The notes under the pieces are model-generated. The model was given only the letters and a program-made list of their open reading frames with translations. It was not told where the DNA came from and did not search any database. From Sphingomonas natans (GTDB lineage Bacteria > Pseudomonadota > Alphaproteobacteria > Sphingomonadales > Sphingomonadaceae): 64,000 bases of DNA. The translations under genes were made by a program, and so were the position numbers. Of this stretch, positions 57,249 through 64,000 are shown piece after piece. The stretch is taken from the NCBI RefSeq assembly GCF_030546695.1, contig NZ_JAUOTP010000008.1:1-64000 (forward strand), written 5' to 3'. The first letter of the stretch is position 1. Each line of letters opens with the position of its first letter.

Positions 57249-57387
57249 CGAGCTGATCCGTGGCGGTCGCGGCCCCGTTGGACAAAGCTGAAACGATCGG
57301 CGACCTATGCGATTAGGCCATCAAGAGCGGCTGGCGATCCGCATCCTGCTTATCCGCCGGTCCGGAGAGTCCTGAAAGGCAGCGGAT

Positions 57388-58317
57388 ATGCGTCTCGCTC
57401 TCCTACCGGTTGCAATGATCGCGATCGGCGCATGGGCGGCAGGCAGTCCCGCCGCCACGGCGCCGCACAGGCGGGTGCGGACGTTCCAGGACTGTAGCGC
57501 CTGTTCGGCGATGATCGCGCTGCCGGCGGGCGACTTCTGGATGGGATCCGAAGACGGCGAGGTCGGGCGCGGCAAGGACGAAGGCCCCCGGCAGCGGGTG
57601 CAGGTCTCCCGCTTCGCACTGGCGGAGACGGATGTTACCCGGGCGCAGTGGCGCGCCTTCGTCGAGGATACCGGCCGGCCCGACGGGCTCGGCTGCGCCT
57701 ATACCGAACTTCCCAAGGATCAGGCGGGGCTCGCCTCGTGGCGCAATCTCGGCTTCCCGCAGCAGGACGACGAGCCGGTCGTCTGCGTAAGCTGGACCGA
57801 GGCGCAGGCCTATGTCCGATGGCTGAGCGCCAAGACCGGACGCGCCTATCGCCTGCCGACCGAAGCCGAATGGGAATATGCCGCGCGCGCGGGCACGACG
57901 ACGCCCTTCCCTTGGGGCCGCGACCCCTCGCACGATCAGGCCAATTACGGTGCCGACGAATGTTGCACGCCGGCGACCTCGGGCCGCGACCGATGGCGTC
58001 ACACGTCGCCCGTGCAGTCTTTCCCGCCCAATCGGTTCGGCCTGTACGACATGATCGGCAACGTCTGGCAGTGGACGCAGGATTGCTATGTCGACACGCT
58101 GGCTGGGCGTCCGGCGCGGGCCGTGGCGGTCGAGACGGAGGGCTGTCCCTTCCGGGTGGCGCGCGGCGGCACATGGGGCGATCCGCCCGCGCTGATCCGA
58201 TCCGCCAGCCGGAATTACGCCCCGCCGCCGCGCCGGATCATCGCCGATTATCGGAGCGCCGGCTTCGGCCTGCGCGTCGCGACGTCGGACATTTCGCCGC
58301 GGAAACGGGCGCGCTGA
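57388..58317 (+). CDS. Formylglycine-generating enzyme-like exported protein
   Basis: A 309-residue protein with a signal peptide (about 1-22) and an FGE/SUMF1-like fold: MIALPAGDFWMGSEDGEVG, DEGPRQRVQVSRFALAETDVT, LPTEAEWEYAARAG and the C-terminal GNVWQWTQDCY and RVARGGTWGDPP. True enzymes activate sulfatases using a Cys pair; several Cys are present here but the pair is not certain. No sulfatase gene lies near, so it may be one of the many non-enzymatic family members. Confidence 0.85.
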   Translation: MRLALLPVAMIAIGAWAAGSPAATAPHRRVRTFQDCSACSAMIALPAGDFWMGSEDGEVGRGKDEGPRQRVQVSRFALAETDVTRAQWRAFVEDTGRPDGLGCAYTELPKDQAGLASWRNLGFPQQDDEPVVCVSWTEAQAYVRWLSAKTGRAYRLPTEAEWEYAARAGTTTPFPWGRDPSHDQANYGADECCTPATSGRDRWRHTSPVQSFPPNRFGLYDMIGNVWQWTQDCYVDTLAGRPARAVAVETEGCPFRVARGGTWGDPPALIRSASRNYAPPPRRIIADYRSAGFGLRVATSDISPRKRAR

Positions 58318-58342
58318 CCGATTCGAGGCGCAAGCGACTTCG

Positions 58343-59308
58343 TCAGCGCCCGAACCAGTGCTGCGCTGCGAACCAGCCGCCGACGCTGAGCGCGACGAGT
58401 CCGCACAAGGCGGTGACGGCGGCAAAGGCCCAGGGCTCGTGCGCGAAGGGGATGCCGTCGACATTCATGCCGAGCAGCCCCGTGAGGAACGTCAGAGGCA
58501 GGAAGATCAAGGCGACGACCGAGATCAGCAGCGCGCGATTCTCGATCTGCTCGGAGCGCAGATCGGTGAGTTGTTCGTGGATCAAAGCCGATCGCTCGCG
58601 CACCGACTCCAGCTCTTCGGCCATGCGCGCGAAGCGATCGGCGGCCTCGCGCAGATGGAGGCGATCATCCTCCTCGAGCCAGCCGACCTCGAGCGTCGAG
58701 AGCGTGGTCAGCGCCTCGCGCTGGGGGACGATGAAGCGGCGATAGACGATCGCGTCCGAGCGCGCGGTAGCGATCTTGCGGCGTGTCTCATAGGCCTGAT
58801 CGGGCTCCAGCATCGTCTCGCAATCATCGACGAGGTCGCCCAGTTCGGTGATCGTCGGATCGATCCGCTTGGTGATCAGCATCGCGATATGCGAGACGAA
58901 GTCGCCGGGATCCTTGATCTGGCCCTGCTCCATCTGCTCGCGGACGACATGGATCGTCGCGATCGGGCGGTAGCTGACCGAGATGACTCGGCCCTGCTCC
59001 AGCCACAGCCGGATCGAGACGAGCGGATCGCCATCGTCGGGGGTTTCGGCGGGGCCGCGCAGGTTGACGAGCGCGCCCTCGGCGATCGCCTCGCAGCGTG
59101 GGCGCGTCTCGATCGCGGTGAGCGCATAGACGACCGTCTCGGGCATGCCGCCATGCTCGCGCAGCCAGCCCAATGTCTCGGCCTCGCGCCCGTCGAGATG
59201 GACCCAGACGAGACGGGCGGGATCGGGCGTCAGCCGGCAGGCGGCGGCGGGCTCGACCGCATGGCCCTTGCCGTCGGCGCCGAGTTCGATCGCGAAGCGG
59301 CTAGTCAC
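58343..59308 (-). CDS. CorA/ZntB-family divalent metal transporter
   Basis: A 321-residue inner-membrane CorA-like channel, closest in pattern to ZntB. Most of the protein is a cytoplasmic helical funnel; two membrane helices end the chain, with the signature GMNVDGIPFAH in the loop between them, as in ZntB-like members (GMN conserved). The start is GTG at 59308, overlapping the stop of the preceding gene. The metal may be Zn or Mg. Confidence 0.9.
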   Translation of the reverse strand: MTSRFAIELGADGKGHAVEPAAACRLTPDPARLVWVHLDGREAETLGWLREHGGMPETVVYALTAIETRPRCEAIAEGALVNLRGPAETPDDGDPLVSIRLWLEQGRVISVSYRPIATIHVVREQMEQGQIKDPGDFVSHIAMLITKRIDPTITELGDLVDDCETMLEPDQAYETRRKIATARSDAIVYRRFIVPQREALTTLSTLEVGWLEEDDRLHLREAADRFARMAEELESVRERSALIHEQLTDLRSEQIENRALLISVVALIFLPLTFLTGLLGMNVDGIPFAHEPWAFAAVTALCGLVALSVGGWFAAQHWFGR

Positions 59309-60045
59309 AAGATCTCCACGGATAGGCCCGGCAGCGCCAACGCAGGCGCGGGCCCGACGATCCGCACGGCATCGGCGCGCGCGCGATCGAGGATCGCCGG
59401 CGGCGCATCGGACGGGTGATAGATGCGGTCCGCCAGCGCGAGCAGGCGCGCGGCGCGCAGGGTCAGTTCGTCGGGATCGGATGAGCGGAGCGTGATGCGT
59501 TCAAGACGGGCTGGGTCGGGCGCGCCCTCCCCGGGAATTGCCGGGTCGGGATGCTCGATCATCGGATCGAGCGGGGCGCCGGCGGCGAGCAGCCCGCCGA
59601 TGAAGCGGCGGCGCGCGCTCGCGTCGGGGTAGCGTGCGCGCAGTGACTCGCGGCTTTGGTGAAGCAGGCGGGCGAGCGCGCCGAGGCTCGGCGGGAGCAG
59701 CGCTTCGAGACGCTGGCGGAGCGCAGCGGCGAGCCCCGCGGAGGCGCCGCTCGTGCCGATCGCAATCAGCACGGGATCGCGATCGACGATCGCGGGGAGG
59801 GTAAAATCACACAGATCGGGCCGGTCGGCGGCGTTGACGAGCAGGCCGCGCGCCTTGAGCCGGACCGCGGTGTCGTCGGGATCGTCCAGCGCGACGAAGG
59901 CCAGGCGCGCCGCCTGATCCGCCTCGCCGACGATCATCGCGCCGGCGCGCTCCAGCAGCCGGCGCTTGGCGTCGGCGGTATCGCCCTCGCCGATCAGGAT
60001 CACCGGCTGGGCGCGCAACCGGACGAAGATAGGGAAGCTGTCCAC
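59305..60045 (-). CDS. Siroheme synthase N-terminal domain (precorrin-2 dehydrogenase/ferrochelatase)
   Basis: A 246-residue stand-alone CysG N-terminal-type enzyme that converts precorrin-2 to siroheme. FPIFVRLRAQPVILIGEGDTADAKRRLLERAGA is the NAD-binding start; LVNAADRPDLCDFTLPAIVDRDPVLIAIGTSGASAGLA is the catalytic block. Start is GTG at 60045 with AAGG upstream. The methyltransferase half is absent; siroheme is needed for sulfite and nitrite reductases, not in this window. Confidence 0.88.
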   Translation of the reverse strand: MDSFPIFVRLRAQPVILIGEGDTADAKRRLLERAGAMIVGEADQAARLAFVALDDPDDTAVRLKARGLLVNAADRPDLCDFTLPAIVDRDPVLIAIGTSGASAGLAAALRQRLEALLPPSLGALARLLHQSRESLRARYPDASARRRFIGGLLAAGAPLDPMIEHPDPAIPGEGAPDPARLERITLRSSDPDELTLRAARLLALADRIYHPSDAPPAILDRARADAVRIVGPAPALALPGLSVEIL

Positions 60046-60159
60046 GGCGCCTTGTCGCGTGGCGGCGCGGCGTTGCCAAGCGCCACACCGCTTCATGCCA
60101 GCGAGGCTGGCACTTAGGTCTGTCGCGGCGGGCGGTGCGCTTCGAAGTGAGAGACATGG

Positions 60160-60179
60160 ACCCCAGCCTTCGCTGGGGT
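60160..60179. repeat. Short perfect hairpin repeat
   Basis: ACCCCAGC (60160-60167), a CTTC loop and GCTGGGGT (60172-60179) form an 8-bp stem-loop downstream of dnaN. I recall this wording as a dispersed repeat of sphingomonads. It may serve as a terminator. Confidence 0.6.
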
Positions 60180-60202
60180 GACGATCCTGGTCTAAGCGGT
60201 CG

Positions 60203-61315
60203 TCAGACGCGCATCGGCATGAGCACGTACAAGGCGGGGGCCTTGTCGTTCTCGCGGATCAAAGTCGGGGCGGCGGCGTCGGCGAGGTGGATCTCGACCG
60301 TGTCGCCCTCGATCTGGCCGAGAATGTCGAGCAGGTAGCGCGCGTTGAAGCCGATCTCGAACGGCAGCGAGGTATAGTCCCCCGAGACTTCTTCGGCGGC
60401 GGTGCCGTTTTCGGGGCTCGTCACCGAGAGCGTGATCTTGTCGCGCTCGAGCGCCATCTTGACCGCACGCGTCTTCTCGCTGGCGATCGTCGCGACGCGA
60501 TCGACGCCGTCCTCGAAGCTGCGCGGATCGATCTTGAGCAGCTTGTCATTGCCGGTCGGGATGACGCGGCTGTAATCGGGGAAGGTGCCGTCGATCAGCT
60601 TCGAGGTCAGAATCGCGGCGCCCATGCCGAAGCGGATCTTGGTAGGCGAGAGCGAGACCTCGACCGAGCCGTCGACCTCGTCGAGCAATTTGCGGAGTTC
60701 GGCGACGCACTTCCGCGGGATGATCACGTCGGGCATGCCCTCGGCGCCGTCGGGGCGGGGCACGGTGACGCGCGCGAGGCGGTGGCCGTCGGTCGCGGCG
60801 GCCTTCAGCACCGGGGTCGCATCGTCCGAGACGTGGAGGAAGATGCCGTTGAGATAATAACGCGTCTCCTCTGTGGAGATGGCGAAGCGCGTCTTGTCGA
60901 TGATCTGCTTGAGCGTCTCGGCGGGGAGCTCGAACCTGGTCGGCAGCTCGCCCTCGGCGATGACCGGGAAATCGTCGCGCGGGAGCGTCTGGAGATTGAA
61001 GCGCGCGCGGCCGGCGACGATCAGCATCTTGCCCTCGGCGGCGGTCAGCTGGACCTGCGACCCCTCGCTGAGCTTGCGGGCGATATCGAACAGCGTGTGC
61101 GCGGGGACGGTGATCGCGCCGGGCGTATCGACCGCGGCGCCGATCGTCTCGACGATCTGGAGATCGAGATCGGTCGCCATCAGCTTCACGCCGCCATCGG
61201 CCGAAGCCTCAAGCAGGACGTTGGACAGGATCGGAATCGTGTTCCGCCGCTCCACGACCGATTGCACATGGCTCAGCGCCTTCAACAAGGTCGCCCGCTC
61301 GATCGTCGCCTTCAT
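60203..61315 (-). CDS. dnaN: DNA polymerase III beta sliding clamp
   Basis: DnaN (370 aa) is the ring-shaped clamp that holds the polymerase on DNA. It begins KATIERATLLKALSHVQSVVERRNTIPILSNVLLEA, the family start, contains TDGHRLARV and ends YVLMPMRV. Length is standard. The start at 61315 is preferred to a longer reading frame. dnaA, often adjacent in other bacteria, is not in the window. Confidence 0.97.
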   Translation of the reverse strand: MKATIERATLLKALSHVQSVVERRNTIPILSNVLLEASADGGVKLMATDLDLQIVETIGAAVDTPGAITVPAHTLFDIARKLSEGSQVQLTAAEGKMLIVAGRARFNLQTLPRDDFPVIAEGELPTRFELPAETLKQIIDKTRFAISTEETRYYLNGIFLHVSDDATPVLKAAATDGHRLARVTVPRPDGAEGMPDVIIPRKCVAELRKLLDEVDGSVEVSLSPTKIRFGMGAAILTSKLIDGTFPDYSRVIPTGNDKLLKIDPRSFEDGVDRVATIASEKTRAVKMALERDKITLSVTSPENGTAAEEVSGDYTSLPFEIGFNARYLLDILGQIEGDTVEIHLADAAAPTLIRENDKAPALYVLMPMRV

Positions 61316-61383
61316 GTTCCGCCCCGAAAACCGCTTGGACCAAGGCTTATAGCGTGGGCGGGAGCCGCCGCTAGGGTTTGTTT

Positions 61384-61465
61384 GCCGCACCGGCCCACTC
61401 CCCCACCCGACCTCCCAATCAGGATACTCTGTGGGAGGTCGGGTGGGGGAGTGGGCCGGTGCGGC
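61384..61465. repeat. Perfect 34-bp inverted repeat
   Basis: Positions 61384-61417 and 61432-61465 are exact reverse complements over 34 bases, with a 14-base loop. The arms are of the CCCACTCCCCCACCCGACCTCCC type. It lies upstream of dnaN and downstream of the outer-membrane protein gene, in a gap with no coding sequence. Confidence 0.92.
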
Positions 61466-61466
61466 A

Positions 61467-61491
61467 CCCGGTTCAGCGACGCTGAACCGGG
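61467..61491 (-). terminator. Hairpin after the outer membrane protein gene
   Basis: CCCGGTTCAGC (61467-61477) and GCTGAACCGGG (61481-61491) form a perfect 11-bp stem around a 3-base loop, 5 bases beyond the stop at 61497. It should end the outer membrane protein transcript; there is no clear T run. Confidence 0.65.
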
Positions 61492-61496
61492 CTAGA

Positions 61497-62081
61497 TCAG
61501 AAGCGCATGCCGAAGCCGCCGAGGACCTGGTTGCGCGAAACGCCCTGTTCGTAGTTCGAATAGCGATATTCGGCCTTCACGAACGTGTTGGAGCTCAGCG
61601 CATATTCGGCGCCGGCGCCGACGCGGACGCCGTCGAGATTGTTCTTGCCGAGCGTCGTCCGGCTGTTGCCGTCGTCGATCGTCGCCTTGTACTGGCCGTT
61701 GGTGTAGCCGGCCTTCACATAAAGCAGCGTCTTGCCGCCGACGACGGTGCCGAGGCGGCCGCCGACATACAGGTCGCGCGCGGCGCGGGCGCAGGTCTCG
61801 GGATCGGCGGCATTGCCCTGGCCGGCGCAGACCTTGGCGCTGCTGTCGGTGACTTCGCCCTCGATGCCGGCGATCAGCTTGCTGCCGGCTGCGATATCGT
61901 AGCCGCCGTTGATGCCGTAGAGGACGCCATCCTTGTGGCCGCCATAGGCCTGGCTGCGATCCCAGCCGGCAATGCCTTCGAGATGGAGGCCGGTGAAATT
62001 GGTTGCGGAAGCGTCCTGCGCGAAAGCGGGCGCGGCGACGCCGGCGAGCCCGAGCGCGGCGAGGGAAGCGAATTTCAACAT
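61497..62081 (-). CDS. Outer membrane beta-barrel protein (porin-like)
   Basis: A 194-residue outer membrane protein with a signal peptide (about 1-21, cleavage after FAQ). The mature part alternates beta strands in the OmpX/Ail-like small-barrel pattern (YVGGRLGTVVGGKTLLYVKAGYTN, FVKAEYRYSNYEQG) and ends in FGMRF, a typical C-terminal aromatic signal for BAM. Two Cys residues (about 84 and 96) could be linked. Ligand unknown. Confidence 0.88.
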   Translation of the reverse strand: MLKFASLAALGLAGVAAPAFAQDASATNFTGLHLEGIAGWDRSQAYGGHKDGVLYGINGGYDIAAGSKLIAGIEGEVTDSSAKVCAGQGNAADPETCARAARDLYVGGRLGTVVGGKTLLYVKAGYTNGQYKATIDDGNSRTTLGKNNLDGVRVGAGAEYALSSNTFVKAEYRYSNYEQGVSRNQVLGGFGMRF

Positions 62082-62218
62082 AGTGGTACTCCGTCAATGA
62101 CTTGCCCGACCGTGGCCGGGGCGGGCGGAAAGCGCGCTTGCGCCTGTCACGAAGATGAACCTCGCGGCCGATCGGCTGCGCGATTGTGCGCTTCGTCGCA
62201 TTGCAGCAGAGAAACGGG

Positions 62219-62698
62219 ATGAAGCGACGCGCGGCCGGGATGATGATGATGCTCGCGCCGTGGCTGGCCGCTGCGGCGGGCGCGCCGCAGTCGCTGGGGC
62301 AGTTCGGGCGCTGGGGGGCGTTCCGCGCCGGCGATCCGGTGCGCTGCTATGCGATCGCGCAGCCGGCGCGATCGGGAAAGGCGGATGCGGCTTTTCTGAC
62401 GATCTCGTCCTGGCCCGCGCGGCGACTGTTCCGCCAGGTCCATGTGCGCCTGCGCGGCGCGGCCGAGCCGGGCGCGGTGCTGGCGATCGGCGAGCGGCGG
62501 TTTCCGCTGGTGACGAAGGAGGCGGATGGCTGGCCTTCAGCGGGGGACGGGCGTCGGATCGCACTCTTCCTGCGCGAGGGCGAGGCGGTGCGGGTGACGG
62601 CGCGGATCCGGGGGCGGCGGATCACCGACGTCTATCCCGGCGCGGGCGCGGCGAGCGCGATCGACGCGGCCGATCTGGCGTGTCTGCGGGGGCGGTAG
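62219..62698 (+). CDS. Hypothetical exported protein
   Basis: A 159-residue protein with an N-terminal signal (Met-rich MMMMLAPWLAAAA, cleavage near residue 20). The mature region has FGRWGAFRAGDPVRCYAIAQP, a Cys pair (RCYA and DLACLRG) and beta-strand-like segments, perhaps an invasion-associated IalB-like fold, but I am not sure. Start at 62219 is tentative. Confidence 0.6.
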   Translation: MKRRAAGMMMMLAPWLAAAAGAPQSLGQFGRWGAFRAGDPVRCYAIAQPARSGKADAAFLTISSWPARRLFRQVHVRLRGAAEPGAVLAIGERRFPLVTKEADGWPSAGDGRRIALFLREGEAVRVTARIRGRRITDVYPGAGAASAIDAADLACLRGR

Positions 62699-62719
62699 CG
62701 GCAGGCGAGTCGCGCCCTT

Positions 62720-62866
62720 TACCCTCTCCCTCTTGCGGGAGAGGGTTGGGTGAGGGTCTTCTGCTTCCTTCGAGACCGCGGGGCGCGACCGCTTGCCAAG
62801 CGAAGAAGACCCTCACCCTCCCACCGTCGACGCGGCGGGCCCTTCCGCTTGGCGGGAGAGGGGTCA
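62720..62866. repeat. Paired GC-rich inverted repetitive element
   Basis: A block 62720-62760 (CTCTCCCTCTTGCGGGAGAGG core) and another 62806-62866 (AAGACCCTCACCCTCC to GGCGGGAGAGGGGTC) are imperfect inverted copies flanking a 45-base centre. They match the family of the trp cassette repeats and fill the gap before rlmN. Confidence 0.75.
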
Positions 62867-62923
62867 CACGCGCCCGCTCCTCCCGCCTAGCCGCAAGACC
62901 CCCCTTCCCCTATATAGCGCGCC

Positions 62924-64000
62924 ATGAACGCCCCCATGGCCATCCCCGGACTGATCGATCCCGTGCCCGTGCCACGTGCGCCGACGCTGCGCGCCGACGG
63001 GCGGATCGATCTGATCGGGCTGCCGCGCGAGACGCTGCGCGCGGTGCTGACCGAGGCGGGGCTCGACGAAAAACAGGCCAAATTACGCGCCAAGCAGATC
63101 TGGCACTGGATCTACAATCGCGGCGCGCGCGAATTCTCAGGTATGACCGACATCGCCAAGACCATGCACCCGTGGCTGGAGGAGCGCTTCGTCGTCGGCC
63201 GGCCGGCGGTGATGGAGGCGCAGGTCTCGACCGACGGGACGCGCAAGTGGCTGCTCCAGTCGGACGACGGGCATGATTATGAGATGGTGTTCATCCCCGA
63301 TGCGGATCGCGGCACGCTCTGCGTCTCGAGCCAGGTCGGCTGCACGCTCAACTGCACCTTCTGCCACACGGGCACGATGCGGCTCGTCCGCAACCTCACC
63401 GCGGGCGAAATCGTCGGCCAGGTGATGCTCGCGCGCGATGCCTTGGGCGAATGGCCGAGCCAGCCCGAGGGGCGGCTGCTGACCAACATCGTGATGATGG
63501 GCATGGGCGAGCCGCTCTACAATTTCGATGCGGTGCGCGATGCGCTGAAGCTGGTGATGGACGGAGACGGGCTCGCGCTCTCCAAGCGGCGGATCACGCT
63601 GTCCACCTCGGGCGTGGTGCCGATGATGGCGCGCGCAGGCGCGGAGATCGGCGTCAACCTCGCGGTCTCGCTCCACGGCGTGACCAAGGAGGTGCGCGAC
63701 GAGCTGGTGCCGCTCAACAAGAAATACGGGATCGAGGAATTGCTCGCGGCGTGCGCGGCCTATCCCGGCGCCAACAATGCGCGGCGCATCACGTTCGAAT
63801 ATGTGATGCTGAAGGACAAGAATGACAGCGACGATCATGCGCGCGAGCTTGTCCGCCTGATCCGCCACTACGATCTGCCCGCGAAGGTCAATCTGATCCC
63901 GTTCAATCCGTGGCCGGGATCGGCTTACGAATGTTCGACGCGCGCGCGGATCGCGAGCTTCTCGGACATCGTCTTCCAGGGCGGGATCTCGGCGCCGGTG
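62924..64000 (+). CDS. rlmN: 23S rRNA (adenine2503-C2) methyltransferase, cut at window end
   Basis: RlmN, a radical-SAM methyltransferase that modifies A2503 of 23S rRNA (and some tRNAs). At least 359 residues are visible and the reading frame runs off the right edge. CTLNCTFC (Cys about 140, 144, 147) binds the 4Fe-4S cluster; [12 protein letters not shown] and [23 protein letters not shown] are family blocks. Start at 62924. Confidence 0.95.
   Translation, partial: MNAPMAIPGLIDPVPVPRAPTLRADGRIDLIGLPRETLRAVLTEAGLDEKQAKLRAKQIWHWIYNRGAREFSGMTDIAKTMHPWLEERFVVGRPAVMEAQVSTDGTRKWLLQSDDGHDYEMVFIPDADRGTLCVSSQVGCTLNCTFCHTGTMRLVRNLTAGEIVGQVMLARDALGEWPSQPEGRLLTNIVMMGMGEPLYNFDAVRDALKLVMDGDGLALSKRRITLSTSGVVPMMARAGAEIGVNLAVSLHGVTKEVRDELVPLNKKYGIEELLAACAAYPGANNARRITFEYVMLKDKNDSDDHARELVRLIRHYDLPAKVNLIPFNPWPGSAYECSTRARIASFSDIVFQGGISAPV

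Noticed and set aside
60203-62081. Replication origin next to dnaN
   Set aside because: No DnaA-box cluster or AT-rich stretch was seen; the palindromes there are GC-rich repeats.

Overview
The window is GC-rich, densely coded chromosomal DNA of a sphingomonad-type alphaproteobacterium (Sphingomonadales, probably Sphingomonas or a close relative). I infer this from the trpF-trpB-trpA-accD-folC and rpmF-plsX-fabH-ihfA-merR gene orders, a PabB-PabC fusion, a PEPxxWA-CTERM protein, glutathione-dependent formaldehyde oxidation genes, and the recurrent CTCCCC/GGGGAG palindromic repeats. There is no prophage, insertion sequence, CRISPR array or plasmid backbone. It reads as core chromosome with a few accessory insertions.

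Layout. 1-355: a leftward promoter with a structured leader, possibly of an rRNA operon lying outside the window. 356-4558: a CBS protein, then flagellar flhB, fliD (with a sigma28-like promoter) and fliS. 4590-11593: an M20 hydrolase, enoyl-CoA hydratase, a zinc exporter, a formaldehyde detoxification operon (frmA, a VOC protein, fghA) and a membrane-anchored aspartic protease. 11845-18955: a compact seven-gene unit (response regulator, histidine kinase, metallo-beta-lactamase-fold lipoprotein, two related P-loop kinases, polysaccharide-type flippase, CHAD-like helical protein), with overlapping or nearly abutting genes. This is the best candidate for an undescribed envelope system. 19243-24437: tRNA-Phe, the yacG/RNase/maf/infA cluster, pdeM, msrA and an aminotransferase. 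24505-30706: folate synthesis, a glyoxalase-II-like hydrolase, rpmF, lipid synthesis genes, ihfA and a MerR regulator.

30719-37537: small sphingomonad proteins, then folC, accD and the trp genes. A DUF559 nuclease-like gene sits between trpB and trpA, flanked by a nearly perfect 38-bp inverted repeat. 37728-41274: a small secreted protein, a MoxR/GFA/VWA trio and a sirtuin. 41327-45398: an expanded phage-shock-protein locus. pspF is divergent from a TonB-C-like gene with a good sigma54 promoter, followed by pspA, pspB, pspC and three further small membrane/coiled-coil proteins that share the PspB-like LERI motif. 45496-55577: sodB, a TPR protein, a hydrolase, a HerA-like ATPase, DUF3667, ogt, a PEP-CTERM protein, a transglutaminase-like protein, a nucleoside transporter and a soluble chemoreceptor-like protein with inverted domain order. 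55689-64000: guaA, a formylglycine-enzyme-like protein, a CorA/ZntB transporter, the siroheme synthase N-domain, dnaN, an outer membrane barrel, a hypothetical secreted protein and rlmN cut by the window end.

Starts were chosen from in-frame conservation, ribosome binding sites and overlaps. Functional names rest on motif recognition only; no database search was run.
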